Positions 8,782 through 20,847 of a DNA stretch of 64,000 nucleotides are shown in pieces. Every line of letters starts with the position of its first letter. The first letter of the stretch is position 1. The stretch lies in contig OU744736.1 of assembly GCA_916613615.1 (NCBI GenBank), forward strand, positions 5,234,330-5,298,329. Direction: 5' to 3'. A program made the position numbers and the translations under genes. The notes under the pieces are model-generated. The model was not told where the DNA came from. It ran no database searches and saw nothing but the letters and a program-made list of their open reading frames with translations. Source of the stretch: Steromphala cineraria (Eukaryota; Mollusca; Gastropoda; Trochida; Trochidae).

Positions 8782-11697
8782 TCACTCTGAAATCCTAGTA
8801 AACATTACAAGTTCTTTCATTCCTTGCAAACTTAAATTCAACAAATTTGATTCTAAATAATTCACTTTTAGTGTAGTGTAGTCATAGGCATCCAGAAACT
8901 TGTATTGAAATTCAAGAAGTTTAACATCCTTCAATCCAGATATGTAATTAAAAAATGTACTGTTCCAATTTAGATTCACATCTGGAAAGGAAGCTTGCCA
9001 TTTAAGGGATTTTGATAAATTCAAATGATAATAGGAGATAAGGATATAGGGATAGGGATATATAGAGGATATTATATGAGTGTTCATGACATACTATGTT
9101 TACGACACGAGTGGCTCAATATTAGTATTTCCCGAGCGAGAGCGAGGGATATACTGATATTTAGGCACGAGTGTCGTAAACATAGTATGTCATGGGCACG
9201 AATATAATATTCTGTTTATTACCGCTGTCCCAAAATTAAAGAAAATACTCAAAACCTACTTCTCAGTATGGGCGGACTAGCCGCAGCCGACCCGTATAGA
9301 TTGTGACGTCATAGGTGAACCGTGACGTCAAATCATTGTTTTAACGTGACGTCACAATGAAAAAGTGATATTTTGCCCTAGGGCAACATTTGAAAAATAT
9401 GAACCTCGGTATGACTGCCCTCGTAGATAATAAATCTTGAATATGTAATAGTGTATTGCCATGGTTATGGTGTCATATTCACAACCAATAGAACCAGATA
9501 AGTGCCTTTAATACCGAAAGATTCTTATATATTGTGAAAATACCTGAAACCAGTTTCATTACAAATGTCTTGAATGAGAATTCCATTATTTGCCAAGTTT
9601 TTAACGTAAAACGTTGGGTTTTTATAATAATCGTTGAGATAGAATTTCATAGATATTTTCAGAATCTAAATGGAATCTTTTATAATAATTTTTCCGAGCC
9701 TTCAAAACATAAATCCATTAAGGGTTTTCAATCGGAGTTAATTGATCAACATTTACACTAATTTTGAAAAATCTTTCAAAGGGATGCAAAGATTTTCAAT
9801 ATTGGTTCCTTACAGATGATCTTAAGATTGACAGTTTAATGCATTTCAGAATGTGACAGTATCAACCATCCTTCAACCACCATCCTTGTATTTCCTAAGT
9901 TCCTTTATTTTATAAGGTTTATCGTTCCATATAATTTTGAAAAATATATTATTTAATAAAGCATTGACATCCTTTGAAGGATTTGGCAATGTATTAAATG
10001 TATGCAAACGTTTAGATATAGCCAAATTGGCAATGTATTAAATATATGCAAATGTTTAGACATAGCTAAAGTTTTAATGACAATTATTTTACCAAAGTAT
10101 AATGTCTTTCCCTCCATTGAGCAAGCAGTCTATTTATCTCTTCTAGCTTTCTCCTTGTATTGATTACCCATTACCAATTATCATTGATCATTTGATTCCA
10201 AGAACTTCAATTACCCCAATCCTGCCATTCAATTTTAATATCTTCACACAATTGCTCAGTGCTCGTTCTATTAGAGCCTATCCAAATTGCTTTGGTCTTA
10301 TCCAAATTTATTTCAAGTCCTGACATTTTGTAAAAGGTATTTATTTAATCAATAGCAGGCCTTATCCTTTGTTCATATCAATCTAGAAATAATTCAGTAT
10401 CATCTGCATATTTATTAAATTTGTACTCGTTATTGTCAATAACAATATCCTTTATGTCCTTATTTCTCCATATCATACATCCTAAAGTTTCAGCAACAAA
10501 AACATGCAAATATGGTGACAAAGGGTCACCCTGTCTTCAACCGCGTTCATTTATGAAAATAATCAGAAAATCTTCCATATTGAATCATACAGGATGTTGT
10601 TTCATATGTCAAAATATTGATCGAACGGATATTTCCGGCCCAAAACCAAATTTAGATAAAACAACATACATTTATACATGTTTTTGGAAACGGTACAAAA
10701 ATCCTTCTCAAAAACTATCAAAAGAATGAATCCTGGCAAATTTCTTTTTCAGGTTTCAAACATATCATACAATAAACTTGTATTTTCGCTCAGTGATCTA
10801 CCTGGTATAGATCCTGTTGATTTGCATGTACTAAAAATCTAAGGTTTTCCTTAAACGATTAGCACTCACAATTTTTCAAGTGCATTCAATAACGTGATTG
10901 GTCTCATATTCTTTAGAAGAGTTTTATCTTTGTTAGATTTAGTTATGCATGTTATAACTCATCTCTTCATAGTTAAAGACATTTCATTTGTTTAAGTAAT
11001 AATTTCATAAATCGAAAAAATTCATATAATAAATTCCTTCCAAAAGGATTTAAAAAATCAATTGGGAAGCCATCAATCCCTGTGCTTTTGGTATTTACAT
11101 ATTTTAACTGCAGAGGCCATTTCCTACATGTAAATCTCTTTATCTAAATATTTCAAAAAAACATTGTTTAGCATTTTGGTATCACTATTGTCAAGTGGGG
11201 CAAAACCTTTTCCATCTGTTTTATCAACATAGAGTTTTTGATGAAAAGATTTACCTCCCCGAGGATAGCACTGCCATTTGTTAAAATTTAATTATTTGTG
11301 GACATTAGTTTATTTCTTGAATTACTGACATAATTCATATTTACTAAATGTCAAAAATATTTTGTAGGTTTTTCTCCTTCCTAAATGTTATGTTTTGATA
11401 ATTCCCCTTACATTTTTTCACTGAAAGTCTTTTCTAATGTGTTTTTCAAGTATATTTATTGCAATTTGTAATTCATCAGTTCTGTTCTTTTTGCTTTTTT
11501 TAAAGAATGTAGCAAATGTTATTGTCTTATCTCTTATTATCATTAGCAGCGTTTTTAGAAATAAACTTTCATCAATTCCAAGCTGTATTTCTTTTGGATT
11601 TTCATAATTTATTGGATGCGAGATTGTGTATTCACCTATAGTTTCTTTCAATGTATCCCTTACTAGGCTACCATATTCGGGCTTGAGTTGCAGAGAG
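8782..11697 (-). pseudogene. Tx1/L1-like LINE, linker to C-terminus (part 1)
   Basis: Read from 11697 down, the frame passes PEYGSLVRDTLKE and IIRDKTITFATFFKK (the linker between endonuclease and RT), then QGDPLSPYLHVFVAE, YADDTELFLD (the RT catalytic YxDD box, near 10400), and GLEINLDKTKAIWIGS. It ends with KNPTFYVKNLANNG and FPDVNLNW...FQYKFLD, the C-terminal landmarks of Tx1/L1-type LINEs. Frameshifts and stops break it throughout (a stop follows the YADD block), so it is inactive. The endonuclease half is at 22026-22335, displaced by the 10.3-kb repeat block. A foldback element is nested at about 9070-9436. Confidence 0.75.
9070..9436 (+). mobile_element. Foldback element with three CRE sites, nested in the LINE
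   Basis: The palindrome at 9070-9210 has arms sharing CATGACATACTATGTTTACG, with CCCGAGCGAGAGCGAGGG near its axis. TTTATTACC follows at 9215-9223, then three TGACGTCA octamers (9304-9311, 9323-9330, 9347-9354). It lies between the KWQASFPD-coding segment of the LINE and its upstream part, so it inserted after the LINE. The right edge is uncertain. Confidence 0.6.
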
Positions 11698-11700
11698 TTA

Positions 11701-11899
11701 TTAAGGATTCAGCCATAAGGCTGAATCCTTATTGTTATTGGCGTGTTTATTAAGGATTCAGCCATAAGGCTGAATCCTTATTGTTATTGGCGTGTTTATT
11801 AAGGATTCAGCCATAAGGCTGAATCCTTATTGTTATTGGCGTGTTTATTAAGGATTCAGCTTGAAAAGCTGAATCCTTATTGTTATTGGCGTGTTTATT
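11701..11899 (+). repeat. Four 49-bp tandem repeats, each a hairpin
   Basis: Starts at 11701, 11750, 11799 and 11848 give an exact 49-bp period. Each unit carries a 12-bp perfect hairpin, AAGGATTCAGCC-ATAA-GGCTGAATCCTT, then TTGTTATTGGCGTGTTT. The fourth unit has a changed loop (CTTGAAAAG) whose stem is compensated on both sides. The same hairpin with another loop (ATTCA) opens each 1.58-kb unit. Confidence 0.9.
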
Positions 11900-14541
11900 T
11901 TTATTGTTCCACGAATTTTGTGGTCAACTTTCAGCCCAAACGGCTGATGCTATTGAAGCCAAATTTCACAGGCTGGTAGACCTTGTTGTGGAATGGCGAC
12001 AATAAGCTTTTGGGACAATTCGGCCCATACGTTAAAGGTCCAGTTCGATTCCAAAATCGAAAATTTAACATTGATTTTTTTTTCAAAATGCACTTAGAGA
12101 CCTAATTTTTTTTTTAAAATGTGCGCAATCAAAAATGCTGCAAAAAAACAAATCATGGAAACTTCGTAGGTCACGTGGTTTGGCCGCCATCTTGGATTTA
12201 GTGCATTTTTGACCATTGCCGACCCTACCCACCTTTGAGAATCTTCTCCTCTGAAGATACTTGCACTAGAGATCTGAAATTTATACTGAATGTAGCTGAA
12301 GCATTGTAGTTCTGAATTTGACTTCTATAAAGTTCTAACTTTAATACTTTTCTTGCTGTGATTTTTCAAAGTTGACCAAAATCTAAAAATCGCAAACTTC
12401 AAGGGCAGATAACTCAAAACCCAGACCATAGAATTTTATGATTTTTGCATGAGAGTTAGACATTGGCAAGGTTTTTAAGATAAAAGAATAAAATCGCTCG
12501 CGAACAGTCATTTCCGGTCAGGGTCAGAGGTCAAACTTTGCATTTTGGACATGTGGTGTTTTGGTGGGTATGTTTGAAATATCGTAGCGAATCAAAGGCG
12601 TACGATAACTCTTTGTTCTATACATCACATGAAAGCCAAAAGTCTATAGATTTTTTTTAAATTTGACAGTAAATTCCCATAGTTGTTTTACATTGAGTTA
12701 CGGCCCTTTGAATATTGTCAATTCTGCTTTCGTTTTGAATGCTTAGGATAAAGGTATGTTAAAAAAGTCGTTACTCATCAGTGACAGGAGACAAATCATT
12801 GTTCCATATATCATTAGAAAGCCAAAAGAATACACTATCTTTTAAAAATTAACAATAAATTCAGTTACTTCATTTACATTTAGTTACGGACCTTTGAATA
12901 TTGTCAACCCTGAATGCATTTGATAACTGTATATTTGCAAAATGCGTAACTCATCAATCAACAACAGACATATCTCCCGAACCATTTGAGATACTTTTAT
13001 AATTTTTATGTCAACTTGTAGAGAAAAGAATTGTCTTTATTTCCATGTATCATTTGTCTATGCGCGCACAGAAATGAAGAAGCGGTGCGCGCTCTACTTG
13101 CGCTCCGGCGTTCGCTAATTGAACTTGTATTTAACTCGCGCACCTTGCGGCACTCATATCTCACGAACCATTAGAGATAATTTTATAATTTTTATATCAA
13201 CTCGTAGAGAAAAGAAATGTCTTCATTTCCTTGTATCATACGGTGAGTGCCGTCGGTTAATTTGAGGGATAAAATAGAAAAACTTTACACTGATAGATCA
13301 CATTGTCAATTAAACTCTTTGTTGGGGACTGACAATAAATTGTCTAAGTGCGTCTCATACACTTTGATAGCCTTTGTGGTCAAGATTTAGTTTCAAGACC
13401 ACAGGCACGGGTCGGTGCGTAGGTAGGTACAAGCAAGTGTACCTTCCCTTAATTGAAAAGGGCATAATGACGGCCACTATCAGCTCTTGGTCATTAGATA
13501 AAGGGAGGCCGTCCTGATTCCTGCCTAAATGCTCGGCAGATTCCACTGGCAAGGGTGTGACGTCCTCGATTAACTCTTTTTTCCAAAATGCCTGTCGCCC
13601 TCTTGAACTTTGAAATATGCATTTCCTCCCGGCCGCATGTTCTACACTTTGTGCTTGTAGACATTTCATGCAAACACGCTGTCCAGTCATGTACATTCGA
13701 TTTTGGTCACTAAATCCGTGCATACGGCCACGGGACACCGGAAGACGTCGCTACAACGTTCTCTGAACTCAGAACAGCGCTAGCCTCGCTAGACATCGTA
13801 TTTTCGACCTAAAACAACACACCAAGGAGCTCGAAATGGTCAAAAGCACGCTCTGACCTCAAACAACACATCAAACAGCTCAAAACGCTGAAAAGCACCC
13901 CTCCATACAATGAATTCATTCTCGGATGCGAGATTGTTTGTTTTGCCTTCGTGAATCCAAAGTCTTAGTGCTAAAATTCCATTCAAATCACAGCCGACTC
14001 GCTGGTCCAGTGGGAAAAGCCTTGGCCTTTGAAACCAAGATGCTAACTTTTAGGGTTCAAGTCCAGCTTGAGCCAACAAACTTTTGCAGATCTAACTTGT
14101 TATTTTTTTGCTTAGGCATGGCATGAAATATATATTTTTATGCAAATTGATTTTGGATTCGAATTTGAAATTAATGTCTATCAAAGTACATACACAAACA
14201 CAGGCCTAAACGTTGAGTATCAAGTGAAATCTGGTCATTTTGATAATGTATTAGTTACTTTTTAAATCTCAGAAAAATACGTCATGTGAAGGTCAAACAC
14301 TCTGTGAAGGTCAAACAGGATGTCTTGAAGAGCTAAGTACTGTCGCGGCAGTCCTAGTTCAATATGACATTTACGTTTGCAATTGACAGAGTCTTTTTGG
14401 CCTTGGTAATACTGAAATCGTGACTTTTAAAATTCGTCTGAACGAACTATTAACTTCATACATACATGCATTGCATATATTTGTCATACATATCATCACC
14501 ATACATCGCTGAATCGGTTTGTCGTCGCTTTGCGACTATAT
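11900..14541 (+). repeat. Element A of the repeat block
   Basis: The part up to about 13000 is homologous to the 1.58-kb units and to element C, including the phrases GGCCGCCATCTTG and TTTGCATGAGAGTTAGACAT. Unlike them it contains an extra 1.4 kb (about 13000-14490) with an internal duplication (12971-13053 and 13158-13240, sharing TTTTATAATTTTTAT), GC-rich GCGCGC phrases, and a 127-codon minus-strand frame. It ends with the family terminus GTCGTCGCTTTGCGAC then TATATT. Confidence 0.7.
13355..13738 (-). CDS. 127-codon open frame inside element A, unrecognised
   Basis: The frame encodes a basic protein with early Cys residues (CMKC and a later KC) and no signal peptide or membrane segment. 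No family was recognised. It sits in the 1.4-kb segment unique to element A and is absent from the other units. It could be captured host sequence, part of a defunct element protein, or chance; the higher GC content around it makes a long chance frame more likely. Confidence 0.2.
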   Translation of the reverse strand: MSRGRMHGFSDQNRMYMTGQRVCMKCLQAQSVEHAAGRKCIFQSSRGRQAFWKKELIEDVTPLPVESAEHLGRNQDGLPLSNDQELIVAVIMPFSIKGRYTCLYLPTHRPVPVVLKLNLDHKGYQSV

Positions 14542-15652
14542 TTAAGGATTCAGCCATTCAGGCTGAATCCTTATTGTTATTGGCGTGTTTTATTATTATT
14601 TTTATTCCACGAAACTTTTGCTTCGTTTTTAGCCAAAACGGCACAAGCAAATGATACCAAATTTTACAGACTTGTAGACCTTACCCTGGAATCGCCAAGT
14701 TAAGCTTTTGGGCCAAATCGGCTCAGTCATTTTTCGCCTATGTAGGCGTAAAGTTTGAAATTTTAACATGGGAATTTTTTTCAAAATGCACTTAGAGACC
14801 TGAATTTTTTTTTAAAAGATGCGCAATGAAAAATAATGGAAAAAAACAAATCATGGCAAATTCGTAGATCACGTGGTTTGGCCGCCATCTTGCTTTTAGT
14901 GCATTTTTGGCAATTTCCGACCCCACCCACCTTTGACAAACTTTCTACTCTGAAGATACTTGCACTACAGAGCTCAAATTCATACTGAATGTAGCTGAAG
15001 CATTGTAGTTCTTAATTTATATTCTAGAAAGTCCTAACCTTAATAGTTTTTGTGCTATGACGTTTCAAAGTTGACCAAAATCTAAAAATCGCAAAATTCA
15101 AGGGCAGATAACTCAAAAACCAGACCGTAGAATTTAATGATTTTTGCATGAGAGTTAGACATTGGCAAGGTCTTTAGGATAAAAGAATAAAATCGCTCGC
15201 GAAGAGTCATTTCCGGTCGATGGGACGTGTCAAATTACATGATAAGTCAAAAATTTCGGACCCCACCCACCTTTGAGAATCTTCTCCTCTGAAGATACTT
15301 GCACTAGAGAGCTGAAATTCATACTCAATGTAGCTGAAGCATTGTAGTTTGTACGTTGATTTCAAGAAAGTCCTAACGTTGATACTTTCGTTGCTGTGAT
15401 CTTTCAAAGTTGACCAAAATCTAAAAATCGAAAACTTCCAATGCAGATAACTAAAAAACCTAGCCAGGGAATTTGATGATTTTTGCATGAGAGTTAGACA
15501 TTGGCAAGGTCTTTAAGATAAAAGAATAAAATCGCAATTTTTTTTTTCTCAAAAGTTTTGGCTTGAAAAAAAAAGCACTTTTTTCGATTTTATTTGATAA
15601 AAATCCTTCCCAAGGGCAGGGCAACACCGCAAATGACCAATGAAGTCTGGAC

Positions 15653-15692
<40 letters not shown>

Positions 15693-16120
15693 AATTTCAA
15701 GTATATTTCTTCGTCCTCTGCCCCCTGTCCCCTTCTCTCCCTTTATCCCTGCAGTCTGACTTCTTGTCTGTCAGCTCTGAGAATTTCAGGCAGATATCAA
15801 TTCAAGTTTTCGAGTTATGTGCACTTGAAAAGTAGTAGGTATGGAAAAAGTCTTTTTACTTTTGACAAGGTACCATTTTCATAACCCACATACCGTACAA
15901 AGTTAGGCTACAAATGGCCTCAGGCACTCATATATTTGGCTGAATCCTGTGATTGTCGCTTTGCGACTATATTGCAAAATTTCCTTCAAAATCCATTGGA
16001 ATGGCAATAAGAGCCCAATCAAGTCTAAAGTTGCCCAAAAAGTCTAGGACCCTTCCTAAAGTCTAATTTCACCAAGAAATGCAAAATACATCCTTAAAAA
16101 GCCCAAATTTTCGAAGATTA
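14542..16120 (+). repeat. 1.58-kb tandem unit 1
   Basis: The unit opens with the AAGGATTCAGCC hairpin, holds two diverged internal half-repeats (about 14939-15200 and 15262-15535, both with CTCTGAAGATACTTGCACTA), an A33 run at 15657-15689, a terminal GTCGCTTTGCGAC hairpin, and a roughly 150-bp tail ending CGAAGATTA. Its few differences from units 2 and 3 include ACAAACTTTCTACTC for ACAATCTTCTCCTC near 14935. Open frames inside recur only because the DNA is repeated. Confidence 0.9.
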
Positions 16121-17230
16121 TTAAGGATTCAGCCATTCAGGCTGAATCCTTATTGTTATTGGCGTGTTTTATTATTATTTTTATTCCACGAAACTTTTGC
16201 TTCGTTTTTAGCCAAAACGGCACAAGCAAATGATACCAAATTTTACAGACTTGTAGACCTTACCCTGGAATCGCCAAGTTAAGCTTTTGGGCCAAATCGG
16301 CTCAGTCATTTTTCGCCTATGTAGGCGTAAAGTTTGAAATTTTAACATGGGAATTTTTTTCAAAATGCACTTAGAGACCTGAATTTTTTTTTAAAAGATG
16401 CGCAATGAAAAATAATGGAAAAAAACAAATCATGGCAAATTCGTAGATCACGTGGTTTGGCCGCCATCTTGCTTTTAGTGCATTTTTGGCAATTTCCGAC
16501 CCCACCCACCTTTGACAATCTTCTCCTCTGAAGATACTTGCACTACAGAGCTCAAATTCATACTGAATGTAGCTGAAGCATTGTAGTTCTTAATTTATAT
16601 TCTAGAAAGTCCTAACCTTAATAGTTTTTGTGCTATGACGTTTCAAAGTTGACCAAAATCTAAAAATCGCAAAATTCAAGGGCAGATAACTCAAAAACCA
16701 GACCGTAGAATTTAATGATTTTTGCATGAGAGTTAGACATTGGCATGGTCTTTAGGATAAAAGAATAAAATCGCTCGCGAAGAGTCATTTCCGGTCGATG
16801 GGACGTGTCAAATTACATGATAAGTCAAAAATTTCGGACCCCACCCACCTTTGAGAATCTTCTCCTCTGAAGATACTTGCACTAGAGAGCTGAAATTCAT
16901 ACTCAATGTAGCTGAAGCATTGTAGTTTGTACGTTGATTTCAAGAAAGTCCTAACGTTGATACTTTCGTTGCTGTGATCTTTCAAAGTTGACCAAAATCT
17001 AAAAATCGAAAACTTCCAATGCAGATAACTAAAAAACCTAGCCAGGGAATTTGATGATTTTTGCATGAGAGTTAGACATTGGCAAGGTCTTTAAGATAAA
17101 AGAATAAAATCGCAATTTTTTTTTTCTCAAAAGTTTTGGCTTGAAAAAAAAAGCACTTTTTTCGATTTTATTTGATAAAAATCCTTCCCAAGGGCAGGGC
17201 AACACCGCAAATGGCCAATGAAGTCTGGAC

Positions 17231-17272
<42 letters not shown>

Positions 17273-17700
17273 AATTTCAAGTATATTTCTTCGTCCTCTG
17301 CCCCCTGTCCCCTTCTCTCCCTTTATCCCTGCAGTCTGACTTCTTGTCTGTCAGCTCTGAGAATTTCAGGCAGATATCAATTCAAGTTTTCGAGTTATGT
17401 GCACTTGAAAAGTAGTAGGTATGGAAAAAGTCTTTTTACTTTTGACAAGGTACCATTTTCATAACCCACATACCGTACAAAGTTAGGCTACAAATGGCCT
17501 CAGGCACTCATATATTTGGCTGAATCCTGTGATTGTCGCTTTGCGACTATATTGCAAAATTTCCTTCAAAATCCATTGGAATGGCAATAAGAGCCCAATC
17601 AAGTCTAAAGTTGCCCAAAAAGTCTAGGACCCTTCCTAAAGTCTAATTTCACCAAGAAATGCAAAATACATCCTTAAAAAGCCCAAATTTTCGAAGATTA
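16121..17700 (+). repeat. 1.58-kb tandem unit 2
   Basis: Nearly identical to unit 3 over its full length, with A35 at 17235-17269. It shares with unit 3, against units 1 and 4, GGCATGGTCTTTAGG in place of GGCAAGGTCTTTAGG, so units 2 and 3 are the most recent pair. Confidence 0.9.
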
Positions 17701-18810
17701 TTAAGGATTCAGCCATTCAGGCTGAATCCTTATTGTTATTGGCGTGTTTTATTATTATTTTTATTCCACGAAACTTTTGCTTCGTTTTTAGCCAAAACGG
17801 CACAAGCAAATGATACCAAATTTTACAGACTTGTAGACCTTACCCTGGAATCGCCAAGTTAAGCTTTTGGGCCAAATCGGCTCAGTCATTTTTCGCCTAT
17901 GTAGGCGTAAAGTTTGAAATTTTAACATGGGAATTTTTTTCAAAATGCACTTAGAGACCTGAATTTTTTTTTAAAAGATGCGCAATGAAAAATAATGGAA
18001 AAAAACAAATCATGGCAAATTCGTAGATCACGTGGTTTGGCCGCCATCTTGCTTTTAGTGCATTTTTGGCAATTTCCGACCCCACCCACCTTTGACAATC
18101 TTCTCCTCTGAAGATACTTGCACTACAGAGCTCAAATTCATACTGAATGTAGCTGAAGCATTGTAGTTCTTAATTTATATTCTAGAAAGTCCTAACCTTA
18201 ATAGTTTTTGTGCTATGACGTTTCAAAGTTGACCAAAATCTAAAAATCGCAAAATTCAAGGGCAGATAACTCAAAAACCAGACCGTAGAATTTAATGATT
18301 TTTGCATGAGAGTTAGACATTGGCATGGTCTTTAGGATAAAAGAATAAAATCGCTCGCGAAGAGTCATTTCCGGTCGATGGGACGTGTCAAATTACATGA
18401 TAAGTCAAAAATTTCGGACCCCACCCACCTTTGAGAATCTTCTCCTCTGAAGATACTTGCACTAGAGAGCTGAAATTCATACTCAATGTAGCTGAAGCAT
18501 TGTAGTTTGTACGTTGATTTCAAGAAAGTCCTAACGTTGATACTTTCGTTGCTGTGATCTTTCAAAGTTGACCAAAATCTAAAAATCGAAAACTTCCAAT
18601 GCAGATAACTAAAAAACCTAGCCAGGGAATTTGATGATTTTTGCATGAGAGTTAGACATTGGCAAGGTCTTTAAGATAAAAGAATAAAATCGCAATTTTT
18701 TTTTTCTCAAAAGTTTTGGCTTGAAAAAAAAAGCACTTTTTTCGATTTTATTTGATAAAAATCCTTCCCAAGGGCAGGGCAACACCGCAAATGGCCAATG
18801 AAGTCTGGAC

Positions 18811-18849
<39 letters not shown>

Positions 18850-19277
18850 AATTTCAAGTATATTTCTTCGTCCTCTGCCCCCTGTCCCCTTCTCTCCCTT
18901 TATCCCTGCAGTCTGACTTCTTGTCTGTCAGCTCTGAGAATTTCAGGCAGATATCAATTCAAGTTTTCGAGTTATGTGCACTTGAAAAGTAGTAGGTATG
19001 GAAAAAGTCTTTTTACTTTTGACAAGGTACCATTTTCATAACCCACATACCGTACAAAGTTAGGCTACAAATGGCCTCAGGCACTCATATATTTGGCTGA
19101 ATCCTGTGATTGTCGCTTTGCGACTATATTGCAAAATTTCCTTCAAAATCCATTGGAATGGCAATAAGAGCCCAATCAAGTCTAAAGTTGCCCAAAAAGT
19201 CTAGGACCCTTCCTAAAGTCTAATTTCACCAAGAAATGCAAAATACATCCTTAAAAAGCCCAAATTTTCGAAGATTA
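17701..19277 (+). repeat. 1.58-kb tandem unit 3
   Basis: Matches unit 2 apart from the homopolymer (A32 at 18815-18846), which explains the 1577-bp against 1580-bp spacing. Junctions with its neighbours are seamless (CGAAGATTA then TTAAGGATTC), as expected from unequal exchange or rolling replication. Confidence 0.9.
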
Positions 19278-20847
19278 TTAAGGATTCAGCCATTCAGGCT
19301 GAATCCTTATTGTTATTGGCGTGTTTTATTATTATTTTTATTCCACGAAACTTTTGCTTCGTTTTTAGCCAAAACGGCACAAGCAAATGATACCAAATTT
19401 TACAGACTTGTAGACCTTACCCTGGAATCGCCAAGTTAAGCTTTTGGGCCAAATCGGCTCAGTCATTTTTCGCCTATGTAGGCGTAAAGTTTGAAATTTT
19501 AACATGGGAATTTTTTTCAAAATGCACTTAGAGACCTGAATTTTTTTTTAAAAGATGCGCAATGAAAAATAATGGAAAAAAACAAATCATGGCAAATTCG
19601 TAGATCACGTGGTTTGGCCGCCATCTTGCTTTTAGTGCATTTTTGGCAATTTCCGACCCCACCCACCTTTGACAATCTTCTCCTCTGAAGATACTTGCAC
19701 TACAGAGCTCAAATTCATACTGAATGTAGCTGAAGCATTGTAGTTCTTAATTTATATTCTAGAAAGTCCTAACCTTAATAGTTTTTGTGCTATGACGTTT
19801 CAAAGTTGACCAAAATCTAAAAATCGCAAAATTCAAGGGCAGATAACTCAAAAACCAGACCGTAGAATTTAATGATTTTTGCATGAGAGTTAGACATTGG
19901 CAAGGTCTTTAGGATAAAAGAATAAAATCGCTCGCGAAGAGTCATTTCCGGTCGATGGGACGTGTCAAATTACATGATAAGTCAAAAATTTCGGACCCCA
20001 CCCACCTTTGAGAATCTTCTCCTCTGAAGATACTTGCACTAGAGAGCTGAAATTCATACTCAATGTAGCTGAAGCATTGTAGTTTGTACGTTGATTTCAA
20101 GAAAGTCCTAACGTTGATACTTTCGTTGCTGTGATCTTTCAAAGTTGACCAAAATCTAAAAATCGAAAACTTCCAATGCAGATAACTAAAAAACCTAGCC
20201 AGGGAATTTGATGATTTTTGCATGAGAGTTAGACATTGGCAAGGTCTTTAAGATAAAAGAATAAAATCGCTCGCGAACAGTCATTTCCGGTCAGGGTCAG
20301 AGGTCAAACTTTGCATTTTGGACATTTGGTGTTTTGATGGGTATGTTTGAAATATCGTAGCGAATCAACGACGTACGATAACGCTTTGTTCTATACATCA
20401 TATGAAAGCCAATAGTCTGTAGATTTTTTTTAAATTTGACAGTAAATTTCTATATTTTTTTTACATTGAGTTACGGCCCTTTGAATATTGTCAATTCTGC
20501 TTTCGTTTTGAATGCATAGGATACAGGTATGTTAAAAAAGTTGTTTATCATCAGTGATAGACGACAAATCATTGTTCAATATATCATTAGAAAGCCAAAA
20601 GAATACAAAATCTTTTAAAAATTAACAATAAATTCAGTTACTACATTTACATTGAGTTACAGACCTTTGAATAGTGTCAACCCTGCATGTGTTTTAAATG
20701 CATTTGATAACTGTTTGTTTGCAAATTGCGTTAACCATCAACAAAAGAGTATAACCAATAAGCTTTTGACTGAAATCATTACCTTTGTGCATTACATTTA
20801 ACACCATACAGCGCTGAATCCGTTTGTCGTCGCTTGCGACTATATTT
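19278..20847 (+). repeat. Tandem unit 4, hybrid tail
   Basis: It follows units 1-3 up to about 20268. It then continues as CTCGCGAACAGTCATTTCC and runs into sequence homologous to 12495-12990 of element A, where units 1-3 have a poly-T/poly-A segment. It ends with GTCGTCGCTTGCGAC then TATATTT. Units 1-3 therefore carry a replaced tail and unit 4 keeps the ancestral one, which orients the amplification. Confidence 0.85.

Noticed and set aside
11701..11899. CRISPR-like array
   Set aside because: The 49-bp units are contiguous with no variable spacers, in an animal genome and at the head of a mobile repeat.
15594..18992. Frames with poly-Lys or poly-Phe runs
   Set aside because: These are translations of the A32-A35 homopolymers inside the tandem units.
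15207..20223. The same 93-codon minus-strand frame four times and a 67-codon plus-strand frame three times
   Set aside because: They recur because the 1.58-kb DNA unit is repeated almost without change. There is no frame-preserving divergence, domain or start context, so they are not a gene family.
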